64,000 bases of DNA from Cymodocea nodosa (taxonomy: Eukaryota; Streptophyta; Magnoliopsida; Alismatales; Cymodoceaceae). The notes under the pieces were generated by a model. It searched no databases. It was not told where the DNA came from and saw only the letters and a list, made by a program, of their open reading frames with translations. Both the position numbers and the translations under genes were made by a program. This document shows, piece after piece, positions 20,826 to 33,606 of the stretch. The stretch spans positions 8,258,501-8,322,500 of the forward strand of contig CM072341.1 in assembly GCA_036874045.1 (NCBI GenBank). The letters are read 5' to 3'. The first letter of the stretch is position 1. Each line of letters begins with the position of its first letter.

Positions 20826-22408
20826 CGCAAGTTGTAACAGCAACAAGCGGGAAAGATTTTCTTGACAAAGTTTACAAATAACCTAAGTCCCTGTGTAATA
20901 AGTGTTTAAATAGGGTTTTTAGGCGTATAACTCAACGTGAAGAGAAGTCGGGTTTAGAAATTAAATAAATATTGAATAAAGTTTATTCAATCAAAGTATC
21001 TGAAATATTCAAGTATAACACATTGAGTTAACTAACCTAACGAGTAAAACACTATTTAGAGGCAGTTTTACACGTTACCTTATCTAACATAACGTCTAGT
21101 TAGTACACTAAACAATTTTCAGATGCTTCCAACTGAAACGTTCCGGAAACAACACACATGCTAAACTTTACATTATCTTGAGAACATTGTAAACTATTTG
21201 AACATTTTGTCCTTTGAATCTAAAATAGTTTATTTGTCTTTTTAAATTATTTCATCAAGATTTTAAGAGGACATTAATTTAAATTAACTAAGATTTGTAT
21301 TCTAAATTATATTAATCTATTTTCGACAATGTTAATCCTCCCCCTACAAATATACTTCAAATATATTCAATCAAAATACAAAATATACTTGTAGTGACAA
21401 TAGATGTTAAGTATAACTATACTTTTAAATTTTCTTTTCAAAGACTTCTGTTATCCTGACATCATCAAAAAGGATTTCCAAAATCAATTCCTACTGTATA
21501 TGAATCAAAACACAACTTTGAACTCAATGTGATTAATTCAAGGAGAATAAAAGAATGTATCTCAAATAAACGTTTTCAAAAGTACTGATGTTGATTCAAT
21601 AAATCAGCAATCATATTGGTAGAAACTATATGCGATTCAAAGATATCTGTAATTAATGAAACAACTTTTTCTTTTCAAAACAGTAAATATTCATAATTTT
21701 CTTTAAAAGTTAGTTTGAAAAGCTTAAATCATACAAGAGCTTTCTAATGTACCCGTGTAATGAGCTTTCAGTCAACAATCCTAGATCTTATCAGGACCTT
21801 AGGTTGCCAGATTTAAAGAATCCTTTTTCAGGACAACAATCCTTACATACCTATCTACTCAAGTACAAAAGGCTTGTGATCAAACTAATCAATAAACTCT
21901 CAAAGATTTTCACTTTGTAAGCACTTTTCATTTTAAGCACAGTATATATGTATTCCATTAATATAGATGCAATAAAACACAAATCTCATACAATTTTTAC
22001 TTCTATGATTGTATTGAGAATATGAATCAGTTTCAATAAGCTTATACTTTTGATTAACAGTTTAAGATGAGTCACATATAACTTATTCTACAAGTTTAAT
22101 CAATTAAGTCAAATTTATGCATGATCATATGCATTTTCCTTGATTTAAAGAAAACATTTAATCAAAATTTCAGAATGTCAGAAGTATTTAATGTTATTCA
22201 TTTACATTTCCACTTAAAATCGTAAAAACCATTAAAATTGATAAACTACTTAAAATCAATAAGATACTACTATGATTTTACAATAAATATATAGTATCTT
22301 AAGCAGCAGTTTAGATATTACTTTAAATATTTATCATAAGTATATAATATCTATGAGGTGAACAACATCATCAATAATATTTATCTTTTTATGTGGAGTT
22401 TAAGCATT
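20826..22408 (-). other. Non-coding region between pol and env-like ORF, minus-strand copia
   Basis: Contains a single copy of the block that is doubled at 2674-3966, plus the continuation with the CCTCCCCCTAC purine tract (complement) near 21340. No coding signal. Confidence 0.75.
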
Positions 22409-25400
22409 TTACACATCACATAGCCTACAAATACCTAAATTTAATCTAATGTTGCAGAATGTATTTTTGTCTAGAGGTTTTGTAAATATATAAGCTAATT
22501 GATTTTTACTAGACACAAATTCTAATTTAATTTTTCCTTTAATTACGTTTTCTCTTAGAAAATGATGTCTAACCTCTATATGCTTTGCTCTTGAATGTAA
22601 TACAGGATTTTTGGAAAGATTTATTATAGAACTACTGTCACAATAAATCTCAGTTGTATTATAAGATAATCCAAAATCTTCTAAAGTTTGCCTTATCCAC
22701 AGAATCTAAGTGCAACACAGTGCAGCAGCAACATATTCAGCTTCTGTTGTAGAAAGTGCTACACAGTTTTGCTTTTTACTAAACCATGACACCAAATTAT
22801 TTCCCAATAATTGACATGTGCCACTAGTACTTTTTCTATCAGATTTAGATCCTACATAATCAGCATCAGTATATCCTATAAGATCTATTGAACTATCCTT
22901 AGAATAATACAGTCTGAAATTCTTAGTTCCTTGTATATATCTAAATATTCTTTTAACTACAATTAAGTGTGATTCTTTAGGATTAGATTGAAATCTAGCA
23001 CAAACACACACAGCAAACATAATATCAGGTCTACTAGTAGTCAAATAAAGTAAAGAACCAATCATACTTCTGTATTTTCTTTGATCTATAGATTTTCCTA
23101 TGTCCTCAATATCTAACTTTAAAGTAGTACTCATAGGAGTTCCTCGAATCTTTCTATCATTAAAATTAAATTTCTTAAGCATTTCATCTGCATATTTTTC
23201 CTGATTTAAAAATATACCTTTATCCATTTGCTTAATTTGAAGTCCTAGAAAATATGAAAGTTCTCCTATCATACTCATTTCAAACTGATTAGTCATCTCT
23301 TCAAAGAATATTTCTATCAACTTATCAGATGTTGCTCCAAAGATTATATCATCCACATATATTTGAACAACAATCTGATTTTTACCATCTCTCTTAATAA
23401 ATAGAGTATGATCCACTTTTCCCATGATATAGCCTTTTTCTATTAAAAAAGTAGACAATCTTTCATACCATGATCTAGGTGTTTGCTTCAAACCATATAA
23501 GGCTTTCTTCAATTTATACACAAAGTCAGGATTTTTAATATCTTCAAATCCAGGTGGTTGTTTTACATAGACTTCTTCATTAATTAAACCATTTAGAAAT
23601 GCACTCTTTACATCCATTTGATATAATTTAAAATCCATGTAACAAGCATAGGCCAATAATATTCTAATACTTTCTAACCTAACCATAGGAGCAAATGATT
23701 CATCATAATCTAATCCTTCTTCCTGTGTATACCCTTGTGCAACTAATCTAGCTTTATTCCTTATAACTTGACCAGTTTCGTTAGTTTTGTTTCTAAAGAT
23801 CCACTTTGTACCTATTATGGACTGATTTTCTGGTGGAGAGACTAATTCACATACATCATTTCTGATGAATTGATTTAGTTCTTGCATTGCCACTATCCAA
23901 TTTTCATCAGATAATGCTTCTTGTATATTCCTTGGTTCCACCATAGAAACAAACATACACATACTATTTAAATTTATTGAAGCTCTAGTTTTAACACCCT
24001 CATTAATATTACCAATGACTTGAGTAATGGGATGTGATGAAGAATAACGCTAGTTTCTCTGATTTTCCTCAATATTTTCATCAACATCTGAAAGTCCATC
24101 ACTTTCATCATTAGTTTGATCATTTAAGTTCATATTTTTGATTTACTCAGATAAATCATCAATCTCTTTATTGATCTCTAACTCTTTTGGAAGATTGATC
24201 AAATCATCATTATCAGCTTTAGATTGAGATTCTCTAAGAGAATTTTCATTGAAGCTTACATGGAGGGTTTCTTCAATAGTCCTAGAAGTCTTGTTATATA
24301 CTCTATAGGCTTTACTTCTAGTAGAGTAACCTACAAAAATTCTTTCATCTGATTTGGCTTGAAATTTATCCATTTTATCTTTAGTATTAAGAATAAAACA
24401 GTTGCAGCCAAATGGTTTCATATAGGAAATTTTTGGAACCCTATTAAACATAATTTCAAAAGGAGTTTTATTAACATGAGGTCTTAAATGACTTCTATTA
24501 ATAACATAACAAGCTGTATTTACTACTTTAGCCCAAAAATTTTGAGGTAACTTATGTTCATTCAACATAGTTCTAGCCATTTTTTGAAGTGATCTATTCT
24601 TTTTCTCAACAACACCATTTTGACATGGTGCTCTTGGAAAAGAAAATCTGTGATCAATGTCATGCTCATTACAATAGTTATCCATTTGATCATTATCAAA
24701 TTCAGTTCCATGATCACTCCTATGTTTTTGAATAGAGACACTCTACTCATTTTGAAAAAAATTGTAAAACATTTTAAATTTTTCAAAAACTTCTATCTTA
24801 GATGCTAGAAAATATACCCAAGTGTATCTAGAGAAGTCATCTACTAAAACAAATACATACCGTTTACCACCAAGACTCATGATTCTTGTTAGTCCAAATA
24901 GATCCATATGTATAAGTTCTAAGACTCTCTTGCTTGAAATATCAGTTTTGGATTTAAAAGAGTTTTTGTGAAGTTTACCTAACTCACATGCATCACACAT
25001 AAAGTCCTTTGAGTATTTAATCTTTGGTAAACCTCTCACTAAATTTTTTCCTGATAGTTTATGTAACAGTTTCATATTTATATGCCCAATCCTTCTATGC
25101 CATAGATATGCATCACTAGTTTCAGCTAGCAAACATGAATTTAAATCAACTACACCAGAAGGTAAAGATAAAATGCATACAGAACCTTTTCTTTTAGCAA
25201 TAAACTTAATTTAATCTGTATTTTTATCAATTATTTTGCATATATTATCTTCAAACACTACATAATATCCATTTTTAGTTAGTTTTATGACACTCAGCAA
25301 ATTAAATCCTAGGTTTTCTACATATAGTACATTCGAAATAACACAAGTAGGAGTTATTTGAACATTGCCCATACCTATGATTTTATCTTTGCTTTTGTTT

Positions 25401-25525
25401 CCAAATGTTACACTTCCTTTCATGGTATTTGTAAAATTTTGTAATAGACTTTTCTGTCCGGTCATGTGACTTGATGCTCCACTGTCTAATATCTATTTTG
25501 ATGTTGTTTCCTCCTACAACACAAA
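22409..25525 (-). pseudogene. pol: Copia pol of the minus-strand element: PR, INT, RT, RNase H
   Basis: One reading frame runs from the gag stop to the stop at 22409-22411. Protease ILDSGASSHMTG is near 25465-25492, with a TGG-to-TAG just before it. The GAG-pre-integrase motif LWHRRIGHINMKLLHKL is near 25105-25055. Integrase shows MDLFG, SDHGTEFDN and NGVVEKKN. RT/RNase H is open for 418 codons (22706-23962), with GTKWIFRNK, QMDVKSAFLNG, YVDDIIFG, TDADYVGSK and TTEAEYVAAA intact. Further stops include 25211, 24743, 24143 and 22706, most readable as Gln or Trp codons changed by transition. The RT part alone looks catalytically complete; the whole is not. Confidence 0.93.
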
Positions 25526-27225
25526 TTAAGAAAAACTTTTTCTTGATACCCAATGTTGTTGAGGACCAAGTTCATTAAACGCATATTTCTTCTTTTTGTT
25601 TAAAAATAGTTTAACATTATCATTTATATTCTTATTAGTTGTAAGTACTATTGATATATCATTAGCTTCATACTCACATATAGCATTATTACTTTTACAA
25701 TCATTCTTTTTGTTTTTAGATGTAGTATAATCAAGACCAAACAAATTTTTATCAGATGTTAATTTATTTTGGTCATGCATATACATTTCAGTAAGTTCAT
25801 ACCAAGATTTTGTACTTGTATTAAAATTTTCCATATATACAAAATCTTTTTCTACACAAGAATTTTTATTTTTATCACATGCAGAATGAGTAATTGGTCT
25901 AATACTAGTGTATTGAATTACATGCTCAGGTTTTTGAATTTTCAGTTTACTACAATTGTCTGAAATTTTAGAAACATTAGAAACTGAATTTCCAGAACAA
26001 GAAACAAGATTTTTAGAAACATTTATAGTCATGTTAGAAGTACAATTTGACAAATCGCATTGATTTATATTATTACTACATGATTCATCCCTTGAAGTAC
26101 CTACTTCTACATATTTATTACCTTGTTTCATAATAAAAGGAATTTTAGTCTTAGATTTACTTGAACTACAACTAATAAATCCTTTATTGGCTTGAGATTT
26201 AGGATATTCAGGATAATCAAATCCTAAGCCAAATTTATAAGACACCGCTGGGGTATTAGTTAGTTTGTCTAACTTAGATTGACTTAAATTCCATTTCTCA
26301 ATGGTAGAATTTAAATCTTGCTCTCTCAGTTTTAATTTATCTATCTCTAATTCAAGTTCATTTATATTGTTTCTCAACATTTCATTTTCAGATTCTATCT
26401 TTAATTTTTCATCATTTATATTTTGTATTTGTTCATGAAAGATACATTCATTAAATATAAATTTTTGCAAATCTCTAGCATGATTTTCATTATCACATTT
26501 AAACTTTTCTAAAGTAGTAGACAGGAAACAATTTTCTTCTTCCATAATGGATGAAGATTTTCTAATATTCTTATTTTCCAATTTACATACTTTAAGTTTT
26601 TGTAATAATGCATGATAAGCACATAATAATTCATCAAAGTTGAAATCTGAATGACTTTCAGGATCAGATATTACCTCAGACTCATCTGCCATGAAGCACA
26701 CATGAGCAACGTCTTCTAACTCTTGTTCTCCTTCTGAATGTGAAGATTTTGATGCTGATTCCTCAGATTCAGACTCTTCAGACATGTCATCCCAAGTGAC
26801 CTTCAAAGCCTTTTTCTTGTAAAACTTTTTTTGAGTTTTCTGAGCTGTCTTCTTCTGATTTGTCTTACTTTGCTTTTCATTTTTCCTCATAGGACAATCT
26901 GGAGAAAGATGTCCAGGTTTCTTACAGTTGTAACATACATACTTTCTGGATGAAGAATTCTTGTCATTCAGTGATTTTAACGTTGAGGGTTTATCATTTT
27001 TGTTCCTTTGCTGTTTCCTAGCTTTCCATGCTTTCTTGAATTTCCTAGTCAGCAAAATCAAATCCTCGTCAGAATCAGTAGATATATCAAAATCTGAATT
27101 AATTTCGAAGGCTATTTCTTTCTTCATTTTTAGTTTGTTATGACTCAGTGATTCATTTAATTAAACTTCATAAGCTGTTAAATTTTCTATAAGCTCATTC
27201 ATAGTATAAACATTTAACTTAACGA
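25526..27225 (-). pseudogene. gag: Sirevirus gag, 5'-truncated
   Basis: Long open stretch (533 codons from 27127). Upstream, NVYTMNELIENLTAYEV precedes one stop and adjoins LTR sequence at about 27225, so the N-terminal part is deleted. A CCHC zinc knuckle (CYNCKKPGHLSPDC, about residue 62 of the open stretch) binds nucleic acid in this family. An acidic Ser/Glu-rich segment, a long Lys/Glu coiled-coil-like region and a Ser/Asn/Lys-rich tail follow. The TAA at 25526-25528 sits where the plus copy also has one (10765), so it looks like the natural gag end rather than decay. Confidence 0.9.
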
Positions 27226-27659
27226 ATTTTCACCACGTGTATAACACTAACTTAACGAGTTCGTCTCTTCTTTTACTCACTAACTTAACGAGTTATCACG
27301 TGACCTATTTTAACCTTTAAGCCTCTAACTTAACGAGTTCTCACGTGACCTCTATACAAACAAAACTCTAACTTAACGAGTTGTCTAAACGTGCACTGTT
27401 CATGATACAGAAGATATAACTTTAAAACATATCATACTTTTCAATAAAAACACACGTTAACTTAACGTTTAGCTAAATGAGAAATTAATGCAACGAAACG
27501 ACTAGTTATTAACTTCAGATCCAATACAGACAAGTATTTATATCAATAAGCTTTTTCTGTATTAATTGATGATTTTAATTTCTTTTCACAAGCAATAGTA
27601 ATTGAGCAAATATGATTATTTTCATTCAGCACACATCATCAAAACAAAAATACTCAACA
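27226..27659 (-). repeat. Truncated 5' LTR of the minus-strand copia
   Basis: Holds the first ~430 bases of the LTR (TGTTGAG at 27659 inward), then switches to gag at about 27225. The rest of the LTR, TATA box and primer-binding site are missing, so this copy could not be transcribed from its own promoter. Confidence 0.85.
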
Positions 27660-29312
27660 TATGCACTCTATAAGAAAAGGGTCGAAGATAGGTTGAAGGC
27701 CCAATATAAAATTAAAGTAGAGTAGTATTTTGAAATAGCTAGATCACTAGTTGCAAGAGAAACTGAAGTTGGTCCTTCGAGAGTAGTAATTATAGAAACA
27801 ATGAAATAGGAAGAGCTAATACATGTGGCTTGAGGGCTTGAAGAGCCCAATTTTGTAGACTTAGTTTCATTGGAAAAAGAGGAAGAACAAGCACAACTAA
27901 TTAGAAGAAAAGGGAAAAGAAAAGGTGCCTGAGGCTGAGGAGATAGTTAAATTCGAGCCTATACTATCAGTAGAGCCTAAAGAGCTCATTTTTGTTAATC
28001 TACTATCCGAATATGAGGAGGAGCAGGAGCAGTAGTAGCAAGAGCAAAGAAAGGAAGAAAAATAGGTTGAAATTAACCTATAACCTGAGGAATTAGAAAC
28101 TGAAGTTAGGGTAGAATATACTATTCTCATGACTCCATCCCAATCTACCACAGAATCAGAAAGAACAGTAACAATGCAGATTGGTAGTTAGGAGGAAGAA
28201 GAAAGAGAAGAAGTTGAGCAGGAAGTTGAACAAGAAGAAAAGGATTTGATAAATTCCTTTGAAGAAAATAAAACTCTTCAGCAACTTATGGAAAAAAATC
28301 AAGATAAAAATGTGGGAAGTTCTGCAGGCTCTCCACAACAATTCAAAGTAGAAGAGCAAGAATCTCTGGATTATTTTCAACAAGAAATATAACAACAAGC
28401 TCAGCAACTAGAAGAAGAAATTCAAGAATAAACCCCTCTAGAGCAACAAATCCAAATTACTGACCCGTCTGAAGCGACTATTCTGAATGAAGTTCACTTT
28501 TGGAGTCAGGAAGCTTATGATAAGTATCAAGAAATAAAGGGGTATGATATTATTTACAGTAGGCTAGTTGACTAGACTGGAATGGAGGATATTAAAAAAT
28601 TATTCAAATTTCAGGGCCTACTACAAATTATTCCAAAGCAAAAAGGACATGCAATTTATGAAAATTTAGTGCCCTATTTGTATGCAAATTTGAGAGAGGA
28701 AGAAGGAAATTTAATTGCAAACGTAGAAGAAGTTAATATCCAAATAACACTTGAGCTTCTCTACAACATACTCAGATTGAGAAATGAAGGAATTGAAATT
28801 CTAGAACAAACAACTACAGTCGAGTGGACAGAATAGGAAATAAAAGACTGTTTAGCTATCAATCCTAGTGTACCGTTATTAAATAGATTGAAGTACCTAA
28901 ATGGTAAAGCACACATGGTAGTTAACATTTTGATTAAAAATGTCTACCAACGACAAGGCCATGATATAGAACTTAGTCAATTCGTCAAGTGAGCCACATA
29001 TGCAGTTGTGAACAGAATTCAAGTTAATTGGTACAAAGTATTTATCTCCAAGCTGAGAGCAGTAAAGAATAAATTATTTTATGGAGATCTGATTCCATTG
29101 ATGATGGTGGATAGTATTAATTTCACGAAATGGACATATAAAAGGATAAGATCAAGAACCATTTCAATGAAAGAATATAGAAATTATGCTATTGCTACTA
29201 AGATGACTATACCTTCTAGAGAATTTACAAGAGCTATAGAACGAATTAATCAACTAAAACAACAACTAGAAAAGCTCCAAAAGAAAGTAGATGAACTAAG
29301 GAAGAAAGATTA
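27660..29312 (+). pseudogene. Extra ORF homologous to the copia env-like ORF, gypsy context
   Basis: Continues the ORF begun at 17897. The middle (27700-28440) is acidic, Glu/Gln-rich and full of stops. The conserved domain is at 28440-29312: KKLFKFQGLLQIIP, YLYANLREEEGN, NILRLRNEGIEIL, then a TAG at 28834, LIKNVYQRQGHDIEL, a TGA at 28990, VNRIQVNWYKVFIS, KLFYGDLIP and a coiled-coil-like tail LKQQLEKLQKKVDELRKKD. This aligns end to end with 6300-6930 of the copia ORF, including RIQ(I/V)NW and KLFYGD, and here KLFYGD is in the same frame as what precedes it. Function unknown. I infer a retroelement accessory protein, not a host enzyme. Confidence 0.65.
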
Positions 29313-30438
29313 AATCTATTATTCATCTACTTGTATTGAAAATGTCTGATTGTATATACTGTAAACGATATATATATATTAATGTTTGAACATCAATTTA
29401 TTTTTGAATTTGCGTAATTGCGAATGAATGATTTAATTGAGAACTATATTGAAGATAAATATTATATATATATCAGTTTGAAGCTTTGCAGGACTATGTT
29501 ACAAGTTTTACAATTTTATGAATGACATGGTTAAATGCACAATGATTGGATAATATCTGAACATTTCTGTATACTAAAAAGAAAAATATAAATTTCTGCA
29601 TAATAGGAAATGAATTGTAAGTTAAATATGCATATAATGTTCAAATTTAAATGAGTCTAAATTAGAACACTACATTAATGTAATGTATTTAACTTTATTT
29701 GAGTTGATGACATGTAGAAAAAGAAATATTAAAGTTAAGATGAAAAGTAAGTTCTTAGAAAAAATTTGGTAAGTGTTAACTCAATGAAGTAAGTTCATTG
29801 AATTAACCTTAACTCCACAAGGTCAATAATAAAATATAAGGTCACTCTCTTGAGTTATCTGTAACTCAACGAAGTTAGTCCATGAAGTTAGCAAATGGGC
29901 AACGAAGCTGGTCCGTTGAGTTAGCTGTAACTCAATGAGATTAGTTCGTTGAGTTAGAAACAGTAATCGGAGCTAGTTCATTGAGTTATTTGTAACTCAA
30001 CGAGGTTAGTTCGTGGATTTAGTGTAACGGTTATTCTTTTAGCCACGAATAGAAACTTCGTCGATTTAGTGGTTACTGAAATTTGAAATGAGAAGTGGAA
30101 TATCCATAAAAATAGAAACCATACTACATGTTACAAGACATGTTCTTGCAACGAGATTCATTTGTCTTATGGACGTGCATTATAAATATAGAACAAAATG
30201 TTATTTATTAGTTACCATCACTTGAGGAAAGAAAAAAAAATTCATTGGGGAATTGAAAGGAGAAGCAGCTGATTCAACTTCATCCGTCAACAACTATTTA
30301 CTAAGAACAAAGCATCAGACTGGTATGTAATTGATCTTGTACTATTTTACTTTATGTTAAGAGTTTATGAGCACATGGACACGTTCTCCTAGCACTAAAT
30401 GATTAGTAAGAACACCTACACAGGATTATTCAACATAG
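29313..30438 (+). promoter_or_regulatory. Leader or promoter-like region upstream of gag
   Basis: No ORF. 29760-30040 has alternating GTTGAGTTA and TAACTCAACGA motifs. A TATA-like TATAAATATAG lies near 30182, and ACTGGTATGTAAT near 30320 looks like a 5' splice donor. It may be LTR or leader sequence; I found no TG...CA ends. Confidence 0.35.
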
Positions 30439-33382
30439 AAGCGTATTGAAATATTTTCTGAATTGAACTTTAACGAAATCCTTAGGGGTGTAGCTAACCT
30501 TTCTTTAAAGGAGAACAAAGATATAACTACTCCAATAGAAAAACCATTAGGAGAAATTTTGTATCTTGAATTAGTTGATGAACCTTCATGTATTCGATTG
30601 CCAAACTTTGAGGGAGATACGTTTGAACTGAAATCTAATTATATTAGTCAATTACCACACTTTCATGGATTAGAAAGAGAAGATGCCTATTATTTCCTTA
30701 AAGAATTTAACAAAGTTTGTCAAATGATGAAAATGTCAAACATGAGTATTGATGCTATTAAACTTAGATATATCCCTTTTTCTTTAAAAGACATAGTTAA
30801 GAGATGGTTATATACTCTATCGATTGATTCAATTTCTGCATAGACTGAATTTTGCTTTGTTTTTTTGAAAAAATATTATCTAACACATCAAACGATTAAA
30901 AAGAAAAAGGAAATATTAATGTTGTTGAGTATTTTGTTTTGATGATGTGTGCTGAATGCAAGTAATCATATTTGCTCAATTACTATTGCTTGTGAAAAGA
31001 AATTAAACAACATCAATTAATGCAGAAAGCATTTACTGATATAAATATTTGTCTATATTGGATCTGAAATTATATTAAGTTAAATAGCTAGTCGTTTCGT
31101 TACATTAATTTCTCATTTAACTGAATGTTAAGATAACATGTATTTTTATTGAAAAACATGATATGTTTTAAAGTTATATCTTCTGTATCATGAACAGTGC
31201 ACGTTTAGACAAACTCGTTAAGTTAGAGTGTTATTTGTATAGAGGTCACGTGAGAACTCATTAAGTTAGAGGCTTAAAGGTTAAAATAGGTCATGTGAGA
31301 ACTCGTTAAGTTAGTGAGTAAAAGAAGAGATGAACTCATTAAGTTAGTATTGTACACGTGGTGAAATTAAAGGTTACGAATGTTATATTGTATCATGTGA
31401 GGTGAACATGTTTAACTTGTTAAGTTAACATAACTAAATGCATTGAGTTGCTATATTGAACACTAAGGCAACGCATTAGGTTAGCATTATAAACTTAAGT
31501 TGTTATTTTTGCACGTGGTAAAATTCTTATTATAAAAATATTTGTTTATCACTGGTTCATTGAGTTATCTGCAACACAACGGAGTTGGTTCGTTAAGTTA
31601 TCGTAACACCACGAAGTTAGTTCGTTGAGTTAGCGTAACACCACAGACTTGGTTCGTTGAGTTAGCGTAACACCACAAACTTAGTTCGTTAAGTTAGCTA
31701 TAGTACTTATCACGTGAGTTGGCACATGAAGAACTCATTAAATTAGAAACATTAAGTTGTATATCTACTTGTGTTACTCGTTTAGTTAACATTAAAGTAA
31801 CAACTACTTATTATTACACTTCATGAAAAATTTGGATGAGAAAGTTTATTTTGTAGGAAATTTTTCAGAGATCTAGGATTGATGATTAAAGAAAATTTGA
31901 AATGTAAATGTGGGTTAGAACGTGTGTATTTCGATGAAGGAAAAAGAGAAGACGTGAAGAAGTAGAAAACTAGTAGTGATTAAATGTGGAGGATATGCAT
32001 GAAATGAAGATAGAGTATAAAAGGCATAGAATTCTCGTTGATCAATTATCCCTACACACCAAACAAAAAATCTTTTCAGAGAAAAGCTCTTAGATGGAAG
32101 AAAATTCAGTGAAGTAGAAAAAGTCAGATTTATGTCACTAAAGATCTGAAGTATCAAGAGAAAGAAAATTCACTGAAGCAGAAAAAGTCAGATTTATGTC
32201 ATTGAAGATTTGAAGTATCAAGAGAAAGTAAATTCGATAAAGCAGAAAAAGACAAGATATTTGTCATTGAAGAATTGCTAAAGAAGGAAAAGAAGAAGAA
32301 GAAGAAGAAAGATCTCAAATAGGGAGAAATATTTTAAATTCTACATATTAGTTTTCTCTATTTATAGTTATGAAATTGTATAGATGAAACATGGTATCGA
32401 TATATAACTGCATCTACAATCTCTGAGGAGAATTGAATTGTATATTGTAATTGAAACCTTGAATAAAATGATTTTATGAAAATAGTGTCTCAACTTGTTT
32501 TTGAGTTTTGAAGTTTCAATTATAATCAGAAAAAGTTGAAAAACACAATTCACCCCCCTCTTGTGTAGTCATACGATCCTACAAATGTGTAGCCAAAAAC
32601 AGGGAGAATCATTTTGGAAATATTTTGAAAGATTTAAAGATTTACTAACTCAATGTCCACATCATGCAATGAGTAAAGCACAATTAATAGGTATAATTTA
32701 TGAAGGCATAGATGTTTCAACTAAATCTTTATTAGAATCTACTTGTCAAAATGGATTTTTAAAATTGTGTAGTGAAGAAGCATGAGCATACTTAGAAAAC
32801 TTTACAAAAAAAACTTCATAGTGGGAAAACTCAGCTGAAGCTATTACAGATAAAAGAATATTGCCAAAGGGAATACATGAAATAGATTCCAGCACTATGC
32901 TTGAAGTTAAATTAACTGAGTTAACAAAGAAAATAGAAGAGTTATTATTAAATCAAAAGCTAGCAGAAAAGAATGCAAATGTTAATGACTTAGATATTAT
33001 TTATGCTAGAAACTAGAAAGATAACTTTGGAAATTCTTATAACCCTAATTAGAGAAATCACTCGAACCTATCTTGGAAAAATAACAATTTCTAGGGAGGA
33101 GAAAATATAAAAGAAAAAAATATAAGTTATGAAGCATTAATTGAATAAGGATCTAGAATAGAGAAGTTAGAAAAGATAATTCAACAATTAAACAATCGTC
33201 TAGACCTTGTATTTGGAAATGCTGCCATTCAAAATCATAATATGAATAGAAATATACCCCCTAGACAGAAGTAATCAATAGAAGTTAGACCTACTGGAGG
33301 ATTGCCATTGCAAGCAGTACCTAACCTTGTCAATAGAACTGTTAATGAAATTGATACCTCTTTTGGGAGGGAAGCTGAGTGA
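30439..33382 (+). pseudogene. gag: Athila-type gag of the F-box element, split by a solo LTR
   Basis: Left part 30439-30922 and right part 32589-33382 flank the solo LTR. The retrotransposon gag domain is clear: PNFEGDTFELKSNYI, REDAYYFLKEFNKVCQMM, IKLRYIPFSLKD, then after the insertion GESFWKYFERFKDLLTQCPHH. The C-terminal region has NSYNPN and NNRLDLVFGN. I see no CCHC knuckle. No clear ATG remains: the frame opens after a TAG at 30436. Several stops follow (30841, 32782, 33015, 33109 and others), mostly at positions that are Trp or Gln in the copy at 55233-56341. Ends at TGA 33380-33382. An F-box ORF follows 224 bases on, where protease and RT would be expected. Confidence 0.85.
30923..32583 (+). 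repeat. Copia solo LTR with perfect 5-bp target duplication
   Basis: TGTTGAG...CCTACA, 1661 bases, flanked by AATGT at 30918-30922 and 32584-32588. The homologous unoccupied site, with AATGT once, is in the second gag near 55550. It differs from the 7613-9362 LTR around 31555-31700, where several ~35-bp repeats of GTTCGTTGAGTTAGCGTAAC replace the TTTTCGGA-containing part, so it belongs to a second LTR subfamily. TATA box near 32015. Confidence 0.95.
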
Positions 33383-33606
33383 AGCAGTATAACTAAAGCA
33401 ACTATGTATAATATAGTAAGTAGAAAAATATAAATATAAAAAGAAAAAAATGTAACTTTAATTGTAGTTAGTAGTATCATAGAGTTATTACTTAACTTAA
33501 CGAACTTAGTGCATTGAGTTATGACCTAACTCCATAAGGATGTATAAGTAGCTATGTTAATTTTATCTCTACAAAATTTTGTTTATGTTATATAGAATCA
33601 CAACAG
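33383..33606 (+). other. Spacer between gag and F-box ORF
   Basis: AT-rich, with a CTTAACGAACTTAGTGC / GTTGAGTTATGACC inverted-repeat-like motif, and ending ATCACAACAG immediately before the F-box ATG, which could serve as a splice acceptor. The second copy (56342-56530) has the same layout with the same inverted motif. Confidence 0.4.

Larger units (their letters stand above)
18049..27659 (-). mobile_element. Minus-strand Sirevirus copia nested in a gypsy-type ORF
   Basis: Minus-strand order: truncated 5' LTR (27226-27659), gag, protease, integrase, RT, RNase H, non-coding block, deleted env-like ORF, polypurine tract, 3' LTR (18049-19802). Flanks GATGC (18044-18048) and TATGC (27660-27664) match at 4 of 5 bases, fitting a decayed 5-bp target duplication, and the split ORF reads on across it. 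Gag and pol lie in one frame with about eight stops and no frameshift that I could detect, so this is the least decayed copia copy here. The 5' LTR interior, primer site and gag N-terminus are deleted. Confidence 0.88.
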
